A stretch of DNA of 64,000 nucleotides, taken from contig CM026387.1 in assembly GCA_014843695.1 (NCBI GenBank), forward strand, positions 74,887,150 through 74,951,149, read 5' to 3'. The notes beneath the pieces were generated by a model. The model searched no databases. It saw only the letters and a program-made list of their open reading frames with translations, and was not told the origin of the DNA. The translations under genes and the position numbers were made by a program. The DNA comes from Archivesica marissinica. Lineage: Eukaryota > Mollusca > Bivalvia > Venerida > Vesicomyidae. Shown one piece after another: positions 36,901 to 45,254 of the stretch (positions are counted from its first letter, which is position 1; the number at the start of each line of letters is the position of its first letter).

Positions 36901-39657
36901 TGTCCCTTTCTTCTGTAGAGGATATTGCAAAGTGTGTCCCTTATTTTCTGGAAAAGATCATTTGCCAAGTATGTCCCTTTCTTTGCACATTATGACCATT
37001 AAATACAACATTTGAATAGAAGGAGTGCTTTATAATGGACCAGTGTATCTTACTGGACAAAATGTTGTATGAAAATTGTAAAGAAAAAAGATTTAAGCAA
37101 TTTATTTTATGGAAAAGTGGGGCCCCCAGGGGGCGAAGTCAGGGTCCCTAGGACGACTATTTCGTCCAAATCGCCTCTAGAATGAGCACTGGTTAATGTA
37201 ATTTGTATGAGAGTTAAAATCTACATGTATTAACCAGTCTCTTGTTTTATACCTGTTTGTCTATTTTGGGTTATCAAATATTTTCTCAAAAAGATCAGTT
37301 TTATTTTGAGTAGACATGACAAGCAAATATACAGCATACACTCTAAAGAGTTGTAGAAGCGACTATCCGGGCAGATATAATGTCTGAATGTTGTAGAAGC
37401 GACTATCCGGGCAGATATAATGTCTGAATGTTGTAGAAGCGACTATCCGGGCAGATATAATGTCTGAATGTTGTAGAAGCGACTATCCGGGCAGATATAA
37501 TGTCTGAATGTTGTAGAAGCGACTATCCGGGCAGATATAATGTCTGAATGTTGTAGAAGCGACTATCCGGGCAGATATAATGTCTGAATGTTGTAGAAGC
37601 GACTATCCGGGCAGATATAATGTCTGAATGTTGTAGAAGCGACTATCCGGGCAGATATAATGTCTGAATGTTGTAGAAGCGACTATCCGGGCAGATATAA
37701 TGTCTGAATGTTGTAGAAGCGACTATCCGGGCAGATATAATGTCTGAATGTTGTAGAAGCGACTATCCGGGCAGATATAATGTCTGAATGTTGTAGAAGC
37801 GACTATCCGGGCAGATATAATGTCTGAATGTTGTAGAAGCGACTATCCGGGCAGATATAATGTCTGAATGTTGTAGAAGCGACTATCCGGGCAGATATAA
37901 TGTCTGAATGTTGTAGAAGCGACTATCCGGGCAGATATAATGTCTGAATGTTGTAGAAGCGACTATCCGGGCAGATATAATGTCTGAATGTTGTAGAAGC
38001 GACTATCCGGGCAGATATAATGTCTGAATGTTGTAGAAGCGACTATCCGGGCAGATATAATGTCTGAATGTTGTAGAAGCGACTATCCGGGCAGATATAA
38101 TGTCTGAATGTTGTAGAAGCGACTATCCGGGCAGATATAATGTCTGAATGTTGTAGAAGCGACTATCCGGGCAGGTATAATGTATGGATGAGACTGTCTC
38201 GGGGCCCCCGGGGGATTTGACAGTGTTGACATTGGTAATCTAATCTGGAACATTTAAGACATGTATTGTATAGTTAAAAGTCCCGGGTTTAAACTGAGAA
38301 AACGTTTGATTTGGATACATTGTTTTATCAACTAGTTAGTATATGGAGTACTGTAATTTTGTTACTAGCCGACCAGTTGAGAGACGGCAAATTCATGTCG
38401 AAGGAACCCGACATTTCCGCTGGGCCAAATGTTACGATTCGCTCGTTGCTACTGTTGGAAGACCAGGCAGACAGATCAAAGTGTTCAATACCAAGCATCA
38501 ACAGGTATGTAAACACTAAATTGAAACTGTATGTGTGTAAATGTGCTTAAATTGTATTGCTAATTTTAATTTCTTGGGTTTTATTGAAACCTGTTAAATA
38601 GCCATACAGTCAAACCTGTGTTAGTGGTCACCTCCATTAAGCAGCCAACCTGTATTAAGCAGCCAGTTTCAATATTTCCAAATTGTTGTTTTACTATACA
38701 TTTGACCTGTATTAAGCAGCCACCTGTGCTAAGCAGCCACTTTCTAACTCCCTTGGCTGGCTGCTTAAGACAGGTTTGACTGTATTCCCAAACTGGAAGT
38801 TCATATTACTGTTGACCTCTATTAAGCAGCCACCTGTGCTAAGCAGCAACTCTAAGTTGCAAGTCATCATTTTTGTCTTTTAACGTGTACATTTAATTAG
38901 ATATCATTTTGGTAAAGTATATAGATTTTGTTGCAAGCTGCCAAGTATATATTTATCATTGATGTACCTCACATGACTACCCAATCCAAAATTTGCCATA
39001 CCTGAGCGGCCGACATTTCCAATGTCTCGTGGCAATGTCTCACCTCTGAACAGCCTCATTCGGAACAAATTCACGCTACTCGGACATTCCCGTTTAATTT
39101 CAATGTGATTTTATTTGTTATGCTGCCATCTTGTTTTCATGTAGTCTCGAAGAATGTTTTGTTGAAAAATTGTTCGGTAAAAGCCAGAACCGCTGATTTT
39201 TCAGAATAACAAAATAAATATTTTATCTTGGTGAGTGTCACAGTTGATATTGTGAACCCTCGAAAAAATCATGTCGACCGAGGCGATCTTCGAACCGAGA
39301 AGTATGTGAGATGTTACGGTTGTCGCCAGATCGGAGAGGTGGGTTTTCTCATGGTACTCCGGTTTCCTCCCACACGAATGACCACATATACGCTTTCATC
39401 TGCGCCAACGATAGTGATTAATATAAGTTGTTTAAGCTTGTTTCGCGATCGTTGTAAAATAAATAAAGTTTAAAAGAACCACTTGTCAACGTTCTTAGTA
39501 TAGTAAATAAATTGATGTTGTTATTTGATCTTGTTTGCAGACTCCACTGACAATCTCCCAGCCAATCACATACGGTATCAGCTGGCATCAGAAGTTACCT
39601 GTTCTTGCTGCCGGGGGCGATAAAAAAGTTCACCTTTATATGTTAGATTCATTGTAG
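27794..39657 (+). CDS. NUP37: Nucleoporin Nup37, complete seven-exon gene
   Basis: Coding exons are 27794-27940, 28532-28656, 29513-29585, 32421-32606, 35829-36013, 38369-38504 and 39541-39657. All introns are GT-AG and the phases join cleanly to 322 residues; vertebrate Nup37 has 326. Nup37 is a WD40 beta-propeller that binds Nup160 in the Y (Nup107-160) scaffold complex of the nuclear pore. Recognisable blocks in order are DIVYVVEF near the N-terminus, AIAWSPET, the classic WD blade HTDFINSLTFDPENG to WCRIWGRDG, GAPGMSVCWH, LMKIMVGQKDG, GQVPLMEADWSLGNKGLL, AVAGTDWLMFDVS and the C-terminal YGISWHQKLPVLAAGGDKK. The start is the ATG matching the family N-terminus; an in-frame ATG at 27710 would add 28 residues from SINE-flanking sequence. 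The introns contain eight tandem arrays plus SINEs and MITEs. AATAAA lies 13 bp after the stop. Identity comes from remembered family motifs, not a search. Confidence 0.95.
28146..28346 (-). mobile_element. SINE family E inside Nup37 intron 1, inverted
   Basis: The reverse complement carries the head 'tccgtggtccagtggtagtg' and B box 'tgggtttgatactcgtgtca', then the SINE E body. It occupies about a third of the 591-bp intron. Confidence 0.8.
28532..28656 (+). CDS. NUP37: Nup37 exon 2
   Basis: Acceptor 'cattatttcag', donor 'CTCAG|GTATGT', 125 nt, ends in phase 2. It encodes EDDEDVEDFEYEQLCDLQNG then AMAIAWSPETCITSLPRVLR. The acidic start parallels the acidic linker in vertebrate Nup37. Confidence 0.93.
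28673..29043. repeat. 46-bp tandem array in Nup37 intron 2 (8 copies)
   Basis: The unit reads 'gaaagttggtgtgacctgca', 'gaatgtttactagaacggtg', 'actaaa', with almost no variation. 'tgtgacctgcagaa' also occurs in exon 2 (around 28573-28586), and the array starts 17 bp after the exon ends, so it may have been seeded from exon sequence. Confidence 0.95.
29513..29585 (+). CDS. NUP37: Nup37 exon 3
   Basis: Acceptor 'atacaagtgtag', 73 nt, encodes (R)FAVAGSDRRIRVFTTDLRGTDSVQ (one blade, compare the human IRLFTSDL strand), donor ACAG|GTAAGG, phase 0. Its last 22 nt are the start of the first unit of the intron 3 array. Confidence 0.93.
29564..30508. repeat. 58-bp array built from the exon 3 end and its 5' splice site (about 16 copies)
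   Basis: The unit reads 'aagaggaactgactctgtac', 'aggtaagggttctaaatact', 'gagattgcaggtacaggt'. The first unit overlaps the last 22 nt of exon 3 and its real donor. Many downstream units repeat the same exon end followed by CAG|GTAAGG or CAG|GTAATG, plus a second donor-like 'acag|gtaagagg'. As 58 is not a multiple of three, use of later donors would shift the frame. Confidence 0.95.
30782..31658. repeat. 43-bp array in Nup37 intron 3 (about 20 copies)
   Basis: The unit reads 'ttcctgaatgtttaactagc', 'ttcgcatgtccaagcatctc', 'cag'. Alternating variants 'cacatttccaagcattgcc' and 'cgcatgtccaagcatctcc' come in repeated blocks, suggesting multi-unit duplication. Confidence 0.95.
31784..32305. mobile_element. 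MITE family F, copy 3, in Nup37 intron 3
   Basis: It is bounded by TTAA on both sides, with ends 'agcgacactacatcagcg' and 'gcgatgtaatgtcgct'. The interior is an inverted relative of 47218-47724 (shared 'ttgttgacataacaaaataa'). It ends 115 bp before exon 4. Confidence 0.85.
32421..32606 (+). CDS. NUP37: Nup37 exon 4
   Basis: Acceptor 'catgtatttgtag', 186 nt in phase 0. It encodes ILDGHTDFINSLTFDPENG, then DQLASVADDRWCRIWGRDGD and GAPGMSVCWHRDELMK. This is the canonical WD40 blade with its GH and W-D-equivalent ends. Donor AAG|GTACTT. Confidence 0.95.
32744..33533. repeat. 37-bp array in Nup37 intron 4 (about 22 copies)
   Basis: The unit reads 'tttctacattcattgtgttc', 'tgtttggttgctattag', with shorter units lacking 'cattcattg'-type bases. 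All + frames stay open and give hydrophobic artefact proteins. Confidence 0.95.
33562..33795. mobile_element. TTAA MITE family P in Nup37 intron 4
   Basis: It is flanked by TTAA at 33558-33561 and 33796-33799. The ends are 'cccattcaacaccaagtaac' and 'gtggtattgaaaggg'. An internal palindrome reads 'gcagatcctgatgagacg', 'actcgtcacgagccgg', 'ctcatctggatcta'. TTAA targeting and CCC..GGG ends are typical of piggyBac-type elements; there is no coding capacity. Confidence 0.88.
34341..34375. repeat. Short (AGAAC)n run
   Basis: 'agaacagaacagaacagaac' followed by 'atattgtttattagac'. Short runs of this kind often mark retroelement 3' ends, but no body was recognised. Confidence 0.4.
34607..35050. repeat. 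56-bp array in Nup37 intron 4 (about 8 copies)
   Basis: The unit reads 'ggtgttatacatctgatggt', 'gtacttggcacagcatgtta', 'ggtagctgtataaact', with only a few single-base variants. Confidence 0.95.
35135..35396 (+). mobile_element. SINE family D, near full-length, in Nup37 intron 4
   Basis: The head 'cctccgtggtcgagtggtta' with a long variable-arm-like insert and B box 'gggttcgagccccgctcaga' suggests derivation from a type II (Leu/Ser-like) tRNA. The body reads 'actggttaaccgctggagca', 'ggcgatatagcccgaaatgg', ending 'cccgaaatataacataa'. Confidence 0.85.
35491..35876. repeat. 76-bp array built from the exon 5 acceptor and exon start (5 copies)
   Basis: Each unit holds 28 nt of intron ('tccttgtaatgtag') and the first 48 nt of exon 5 ('ataatggttggccagaagga', 'tggagttgtgaagatattca'). 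Acceptor AGs end at about 35524, 35600, 35676, 35752 and 35828; only the last runs into the full exon. The repeat joins intronic 'ttgaatcttc' to exonic 'ttgaatgggc' at a shared 'ttgaat', which suggests microhomology-driven duplication. Confidence 0.95.
35829..36013 (+). CDS. NUP37: Nup37 exon 5
   Basis: 185 nt ending in phase 2, donor 'TCAAG|GTAAGTG'. It encodes IMVGQKDGVVKIFTLNGQQQ, then DTGQVPLMEADWSLGNKGLL and AVAGTDWLMFDVS. This matches the vertebrate LMVAEKNG to GNDWLIWD segment. The exon start chosen is the last of five identical acceptors, because only it continues into full coding sequence. Confidence 0.94.
36088..36985. repeat. 34-bp array in Nup37 intron 5 (about 26 copies)
   Basis: The unit reads 'tgtccctttcttctgtagag', 'gatgttgccaagtg', with 'gacattgcaaag' variants and interspersed 'ctttgctggaaaagatcatt' units. 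It begins about 75 bp after exon 5. The repeated 'ttcttctgtag|ag' is itself a pyrimidine tract plus AG, so it resembles a 3' splice site many times over. Confidence 0.95.
37351..38190. repeat. 40-bp array in Nup37 intron 5, 21 copies, nearly identical
   Basis: The unit reads 'ttgtagaagcgactatccgg', 'gcagatataatgtctgaatg'. Twenty units are identical by eye and only the last differs. The flanks carry similar G/C-run stretches ('gtggggcccccaggggg' near 37118; 'ctcggggcccccggggg' near 38197). Confidence 0.96.
38369..38504 (+). CDS. NUP37: Nup37 exon 6
   Basis: Acceptor 'tttgttactag', 136 nt, donor 'CAACAG|GTATGT', phase 0. It encodes (S)RPVERRQIHVEGTRHFRWAK, then VATVGRPGRQIKVFNTKHQQ. This matches the vertebrate KRPVHMDRACLFRW and ATTGYPGK blocks. 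A second AG at 38374 would delete two codons. Confidence 0.92.
38607..38782. mobile_element. pogo-like MITE in Nup37 intron 6
   Basis: Flanked by TA (38605-38606 and 38783-38784), with ends 'cagtcaaacctg' and 'caggtttgactg'. The interior repeats 'attaagcagcca'. The same left end occurs at 39697 on an element carrying a CENP-B-type transposase, which links this MITE to the Tigger/pogo group. A further partial piece lies at about 38814-38856. Confidence 0.88.
39278..39475 (+). mobile_element. SINE family A, 5'-decayed, in Nup37 intron 6
   Basis: 'accgagaagtatgtgagatg', 'cacacgaatgaccacatata', tail 'tagtgattaatataagttgt' and 'aaataaataaag' are present; the tRNA-like head is barely recognisable. 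It ends about 65 bp before exon 7. Confidence 0.8.
39541..39657 (+). CDS. NUP37: Nup37 exon 7 (terminal)
   Basis: Acceptor 'gatcttgtttgcag', 39 codons including the stop TAG: TPLTISQPITYGISWHQKLP then VLAAGGDKKVHLYMLDSL. This is the last propeller strand set (vertebrate GLSWHRTLPLCVIGGDHKLLFW). Confidence 0.94.
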   Translation, partial: TPLTISQPITYGISWHQKLPVLAAGGDKKVHLYMLDSL

Positions 39658-39670
39658 CCGTTATCTCTGT

Positions 39671-39676
39671 AATAAA
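39671..39676 (+). promoter_or_regulatory. Nup37 poly(A) signal AATAAA
   Basis: The canonical hexamer lies 13 bp after the stop codon in 'ctctgtaataaaacatg'. Other AATAAA-like motifs follow at 39685-39693. Confidence 0.6.
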
Positions 39677-39696
39677 ACATGTTAAATAAATAAATA

Positions 39697-40667
39697 CAGT
39701 CAAACCTGTGCTAACGACCATCTCTTAATAGCGACCACCTGTCAACAACGGCCAGTTCAATTCCCCCCGTCCATAATCGTTCTTTAAAAGGCCGTGAATA
39801 ACGACCACCTGCCGACCGCGACCAGCGGCCAGTCAAAAGCATTCCAAACTAAGCCAAAATTAACCCCGAACAACGACCGCGTGTCATCATCGGTCACCAA
39901 TCAAAGGTGTGAAAAATATATGGTCGTTAGTGCATCAATTTGTAGACAATTAGCCAAGTGGTATGTCCCCACTGGATTATCGGCCTGTTTGATTAGGTCA
40001 CTTGATTACATATTTGTTTGTTACCAGTTCTAATCTTAAAAAGATTATGCATAATTATCGACATCGGCTCTTAATTGAGTAATCACACTTTTGTTAACTA
40101 ACAATTTGTAAATGATGAAATAAAAAGGGCTGTTGTTTCATTTCCCGTCAAAACACGATTATTTATCGAAGTGCTCATACAATTCATATTAAGTGCAAAA
40201 TGTCAAAACGGAGGTTCTTAACGTTAGACGATCGAGTTAAAGTTATTAAATTGGCGGATAATGGAAAAAGTTGTAGAAATATTGCGGGTGTTTTGTGTGT
40301 GGGTAAAACCCAACTTCAAGGAATTCTTAAACGTGAACAGAATGTCAACATGGAGTTTAAGCGACCGCGCCGTGCCACTACATACGAGGACATAAATGAT
40401 CTGTGTCTCAAATTCTTCAATGAGGCTACAGCAAGGAAAGTGAAAGTGTCGGGCCCTATGCTTAAGGAACGTGCATTGCTATATGCTAAGGACTTGACCA
40501 TGGATAACTTTAAGGAGTCCAATGGCTGGCTGAACAGTTTTCTAAAACGGAATACATGTATGTTGTTATGTTTATATTTCATCTTGAGCTGGTGGTCAGT
40601 AAAGCACTGCAATTGCTTAGTATATTTAATCTTATAAGTAGGTTTATCAAATGTTTGTGGCGGGGCT
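39697..40667 (+). mobile_element. Tigger/pogo-family transposon, 3'-truncated
   Basis: The left end 'cagtcaaacctg' is preceded by TA and is shared with the MITEs at 38607, 53254 and 60723. A transposase N-terminal frame begins at 40200. No matching right end 'caggtttgactg' follows before the next repeat, so the catalytic half and right terminus are absent. The element starts about 20 bp after the Nup37 poly(A) signal. Confidence 0.8.
40200..40637 (+). pseudogene. Truncated Tigger-like transposase (CENP-B-type DNA-binding region only)
   Basis: The frame is 145 residues. Residues 1-55 (FLTLDDRVKVIKLADNGKSC, then GVGKTQLQG-like VGKTQLQGILK) fit the first CENP-B/psq helix-turn-helix. Residues 62-118 (YEDINDLCLKFFNEATARKV to NGWLNSFLKR) fit the second, Tc5/CENP-B-type helix-turn-helix. 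In full-length relatives these domains bind the terminal repeats and are followed by a DDE catalytic domain of about 200 residues or more. Here the homology stops at FLKRN near residue 118 and hydrophobic non-homologous residues follow to a stop. It may be a truncated gene or may use a donor at 'acatgtatgt', but no catalytic exon was seen downstream. It could bind ends without catalysing transposition. Confidence 0.8.
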
Positions 40668-40712
40668 GTAGTGTGGCACTCTGGGATGGAACTTATGAGT
40701 TTTCAAGACCAT

Positions 40713-42416
40713 AAACCTTTCCTTCATAGAGATTTAGGTTAATATACTATTATATCTCCATACAAACGACAGCCATTTAACCCTTTCCTTCATAGAGATT
40801 TAGGTTAATATACTATTATATCTCCATACAAACGACAACCATTTAACCCTTTCCTCATAGAGATTTAGGGTAATATACTATTATATCTCCATACAAACGA
40901 TGACCATTTAACCCTTTCCTCATAGAGATTTAGGGTAATATACTATTATATCTCCATACAAACGATGACCATTTAACACTTTCCTCATAGAGATTTAGGG
41001 TAATATACTATTATATCTCCATACAAACGACAGCCATTTAACCCTTTCCTTCATAGCGATTTATGTTAATATACTGTTATATCTCCATACAATCGACAGC
41101 CATTTAGCTATCACGCAGTGGATAAGTAGTCGCCATATCTATCCCACCTCCATGGATATTACTTGGACTACATAGAGATTTAGGTTAATATACTATTATA
41201 TCTCCATACAAACGACAGCCATTTAGCTATCATGCAGTGGATAAGTAGTCGCCATATCTATCCCACCTCCATAGATATTACTTGGACTACATAGAGATTT
41301 AGGTTAATATACTATTATATCTCCATACAAACGACAGCCATTTAGCTATCATGCAGTGGATAAGTAGTCGCCATATCTATCCCACCTCCATAGATATTAC
41401 TTGGACTACATAGAGATTTAGGTTAATATACTATTATAGCTCTATACAAACGACAGCCATTTAGCTATCATGCAGTGGATAAGTAGTCACCATATCTATC
41501 CCACCTCCATAGATATTACTTGGACTACATAGAGATTTAGGTTAATATACTGTTATATCTCCATACAAACGCCAGCCATTTAGCTATCACGCAGTGGATA
41601 AGTAGTCGCCATATCTATCCCACCTCCATAGATATTACTTGGACTACATAGAGATTTAGGTTAATATACTATTATATCTCCATACAAACGACAGCCATTT
41701 AGCTATCATGCAGTGGATAAGTAGTCGCCATATCTATCCCACCTCCATAGATATTACTTGGACTACATAGAGATTTAGGTTAATATACTATTATAACTCT
41801 ATACAAACGACAGCCATTTAGCTATCATGCAGTGGATAAGTAGTCGCCATATCTATCCCACCTCCATAGATATTACTTGGACTACATAGAGATTTAGGTT
41901 AATATACTATTATAACTCTATACAAACGACAGCCATTTAGCTATCATGCAGTGGATAAGTAGTCACCATATCTATCCCACCTCCATAGATATTACTGGGA
42001 CTACATAGAGATTTAGGTTAATATACTATTATATCTCCATACAAACGACAGCCATTTAGCTATCATGCAGTGGATAAGTAGTCGCCATATCTATCCCACC
42101 TCCATAGATATTACTGGGACTACATAGAGATTTAGGTTAATATACTATTATATCTCCATACAAACGACAGCCATTTAGCTATCATGCAGTGGATAAGTAG
42201 TCGCCATATCTATCCCACCTCCATAGATATTACTGGGACTACATAGAGATTTAGGTTAATATACTATTATATCTCCATACAAACAACCGCCATTTAGATA
42301 TTACTGGGACTACATGAGATTCTGGACTTTATTATGAACATTGGTTTGGGTACTACAGTGTCAGTATATGTCGTATTGGTAATGGCATCAAGAGGTGCTT
42401 CTATGAGGGAAAGGGA
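40713..42416. mobile_element. TTAA MITE family Q, internally expanded by tandem repeats
   Basis: Left end 'aacctttccttcatagagat' and right end 'aggtgcttctatgagggaaa' plus 'ggg' correspond to the two ends of the compact element at 59251-59733. Between them, a unit of about 75 bp containing the element terminus ('ttaaccctttcctcatagag') repeats about five times to 41050. A 119-bp unit ('ttaggttaatatactattat' to 'cacctccatagatattactt') then repeats about ten times to 42300. Confidence 0.85.
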
Positions 42417-42429
42417 TAGTTATAGTAAG

Positions 42430-42620
42430 GAAGAAAAGGGGTGTGTACTTAAAAGATTTCAGGGGCATAGCTATAGTATGACACAATAGGATGTGTACTT
42501 CTGAAGCTTCAAGACCGTAGCTGTAGTAAGGCATAGTGGGGGTGGGTACTTGTGAAATATCAAGTGTGTAGCTATAGTTAGGCACTCTGGGGCATGAGTG
42601 GGCTTGGATTTTCTTGTGTA
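42430..42620. repeat. Diverged repeats of about 65 bp
   Basis: 'gcatagctatagtatgacac', 'cgtagctgtagtaaggcata' and 'gtagctatagttaggcactc' are three degenerate units, each near a 'ttcaag' or 'atcaag'. A related piece is at 40665-40725 ('ggctgtagtgtggcactctg'), on the other side of the family Q element. Confidence 0.5.
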
Positions 42621-42724
42621 CGTTTAATAGCTACTTAAAATGTTTGGAATGCATATAGTCGCCATTGTCTCCTTCCCTCCACCAATCTATCTGTAATACA
42701 TTTAGAGGTAATAGTAGTATTTCC

Positions 42725-42987
42725 TGTCCGCCTCCGTGGTCGAGTGGTTACGGTCGCTGACTTGTATACCACTGTAACCTATCATCACTGATGGTCACGG
42801 ATTCGAGCCACGCTCCGACCGTGTCTCAGTTATATGAAAAAGTTGGGCAGTTTCTTACGGAGGTTGGTGCACTCAAGTACTGGTTAACCGTTGGAGCCTG
42901 CCCAGGAAAGGTGTTGTTAGGTAAACTGCCTGCCGGCGATATAGCCCGAAATGGTAATGATGCAGGCGTAAAACCCGAAATATAACA
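42725..42987 (+). mobile_element. SINE family D, near full-length
   Basis: Head 'gcctccgtggtcgagtggtt', B box 'ggattcgagccacgctccga', body 'tactggttaaccgttggagc', end 'cccgaaatataacatataa'. Confidence 0.85.
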
Positions 42988-42999
42988 TATAAATATAAC

Positions 43000-43495
43000 A
43001 AAGTATTTCAGTTTAAGTGGGCGAGCGTTCTAAGACGATTAGTAGTACGTGCCTTGCACTGTCGATTATTCGTGCTGATATGTAGATGTTGCTGGCTGAT
43101 GTCTTGTAGAGTAGTGTTCTTGTTGTGTCTGATAATGGTGTGATAAAAGATGACATCGTGAGGCGGCTTCTTCTTCCTTTCAGGGTGACAAATCCTGAGG
43201 TGTTGGTGGTTTCTTTCCAAAATGGTCACTGTTATGGCCACCCTCCTCAATGTTGGTCATCCCGCAGCATGAACGGATATGACAGTTAGACATTTGGCCG
43301 TTGTGATCGCTCCAGGGTCTGTCCATACCTCCACCACTTCCGATGGTCAGCAATGGTGAAGCCTGTGTCCCTTGTTGCAAGTTTGACGGCCAGAAGATCC
43401 CAGTATCCTACGCTGCTGCTGCGAGATGTGCCCCGACTGCAACGTGCACGCCATGAGGAGATCGGCCGGGACATTTAGAGGTTAATATTGTGGCT
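43000..43495. other. Unassigned complex sequence with overlapping short - strand frames
   Basis: Non-repetitive, more GC-balanced than its neighbours. Open frames on - at 43008-43250, 43180-43380 and 43286-43474 overlap in different frames and resemble no family I know. It could be an old mobile-element relic. Confidence 0.3.
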
Positions 43496-43511
43496 AGTTT
43501 TATATCAGCCT

Positions 43512-44310
43512 AGGTATCTACCAGCGGTAGCTTGATATCGAGGATTGATACTTCGGCCGATATGAACCAGTGGTAGCTTGATATCGAGGATTGATACTTC
43601 GGCTGATATGAACCAGCGGTAGCTTGATATCGAGGATTGATACTTCGGCTGATATGAACCAGCGGTAGCTTGATATCGAGGATTGATACTTCGGCTGATA
43701 TGAACCAGTGGTAGCTTGATATCGAGGATTGATACTTCGGCTGATATGAACCAGTGGTAGCTTGATATCGAGGATTGATATTTCGGCTGATATGAACCAG
43801 CGTCCAGCGGTAGCTTGATATCGAGGATTGATACCTCGGCTGATATGAACCAGCGGTAGCATGACCTAGGCTGATATGAACCAGTGGTAGCATGACCTAG
43901 GCCGATATGAACCAGTGGTAGCATGACCTAGGCTGATATGAACCAGTGGTAGCATGACCTAGGCTGTTATGAACCAGTGGTAGCATGACCTAGGCCGATA
44001 TGAACCAGTAGTAGCATGACCTAGGCTGATATGAACCAGTGGTAGCATGACCTAGGCTGATATGAACCAGTGGTAGCATGACCTAGGCTGATATGAACCA
44101 ATGGTAGCATGACCTAGGCTGATATGAACCAGTGGTAGCATGACCTAGGCTGATATGAACCAGTGGTAGCATGACCTAGGCCGATATGAACCAGTGGTAG
44201 CATGACCTAGGCTGATATGAACCAGTGGTAGCATGACCTAGGCTGATATGAACCAGTGGTAGCTTGACCTAGGCTGATATGAACCAGTGGTAGCATGACC
44301 TAGGCTGATA
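43512..44310. repeat. Compound array: 46-bp units (about 7) then 31-bp units (about 14)
   Basis: The first part repeats 'gaaccagtggtagcttgata', 'tcgaggattgatacttcggc', 'tgatat'. The second repeats 'gaaccagtggtagcatgacc', 'taggctgatat'. Both share 'gaaccagtggtagc.tga' and 'ggctgatat', so one arose from the other by exchange of the middle. Minus-strand frames are artefacts. Confidence 0.95.
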
Positions 44311-44321
44311 ATTCACATCTA

Positions 44322-44591
44322 AGTTATGTTATATTTCGGGTTTTACGCCTGCATCATAACCATTTTTGGGGCTATATCGCCGGCGAGCAGTTTACCTAAC
44401 AACACCTTTCCTGGGCAGGCTCCAGCGGTTAACCAGTACTTGGGTGCACCAACCTCCGTAAGAAACTGCCAACATTTTCATATAAATGAAACACGGTCTG
44501 AGCGGGGCTCGAACCCGTGACCATCAGTGATGATAGGTTGCAGTGGTATACAAGTCGGCGACCTTAACCACTCGACCACGGAGGCGGACTC
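44322..44591 (-). mobile_element. SINE family D, inverted
   Basis: Reverse complement of the family D consensus: starts 'gttatatttcgggttttacg' and ends in 'ccactcgaccacggaggcgg'. It abuts the compound array. Confidence 0.85.
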
Positions 44592-44720
44592 ACATCTAAG
44601 TAATAATGTTTAGTAATAACTTGAGAGTATTTCATGAAGCGTTGCACAGGTATTGAACACAACAAAACATTATTCTGTGTACAAAAATCTGGTATCTATG
44701 TGAAAGTCACTATAAATATA

Positions 44721-44960
44721 CTGTCCAATTAGTGCAGTGGTTAGCGAGCTCACTTCTCACCAATGCAACCCGGGTTCGATCCTCGGATCGAGAAGTATGT
44801 GAGATGGTATGGTGGTCACCAGATCGGACAGGTGGGTTTTCTCCAGTTCCTCCCACACAAATGACTACATTTACGCTTTCATCCGTGCCAACGAGAGTGA
44901 TTAATATAATTTATTAGAACTTGCTTCGCAATCGTTGTAAAATAAATAAAGTTTAAACTT
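44721..44960 (+). mobile_element. SINE family A, near full-length
   Basis: Head 'ctgtccaattagtgcagtgg', B box 'cccgggttcgatcctcggat', tail 'gagagtgattaatataattt' and 'aaaataaataaag'. It has a short deletion around 'ttttctccagttcctccc'. Confidence 0.85.
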
Positions 44961-45018
44961 TTTTTATTATAGATATACTTGATGTAGTTTCTTAGCTCTT
45001 CACTCGTGCTCAATTAGG

Positions 45019-45254
45019 TAGTTCGATCCCCCGTCTGACCCTAATAAAATTAACAGTCTTTCAGATGGGACTTTAAACCAAGGTCTCATGTAGGTGCTTT
45101 ACACTATGCACATAAAAGAACTAGAGGAGACTCTGGAATGGGTCTATGTCAGTATCACTGCACTGCCTCCAAAAATCTAAAAATGACTAACCTCTTCAGG
45201 AGGCGTCGCTCATATGGGCAACCGGTAGCGACGATAAATAAACATAAAACACAC
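45019..45254 (+). mobile_element. SINE family C, 5'-truncated
   Basis: It starts inside the B box ('gttcgatcccccgtctgacc'), with body 'aagaactagaggagactctg' and tail 'gcgacgataaataaacataa'. Confidence 0.82.

Noticed and set aside
40637..42416. Catalytic DDE exon of the Tigger transposase downstream
   Set aside because: The region is a tandemly expanded TTAA MITE with no matching protein sequence in any frame.
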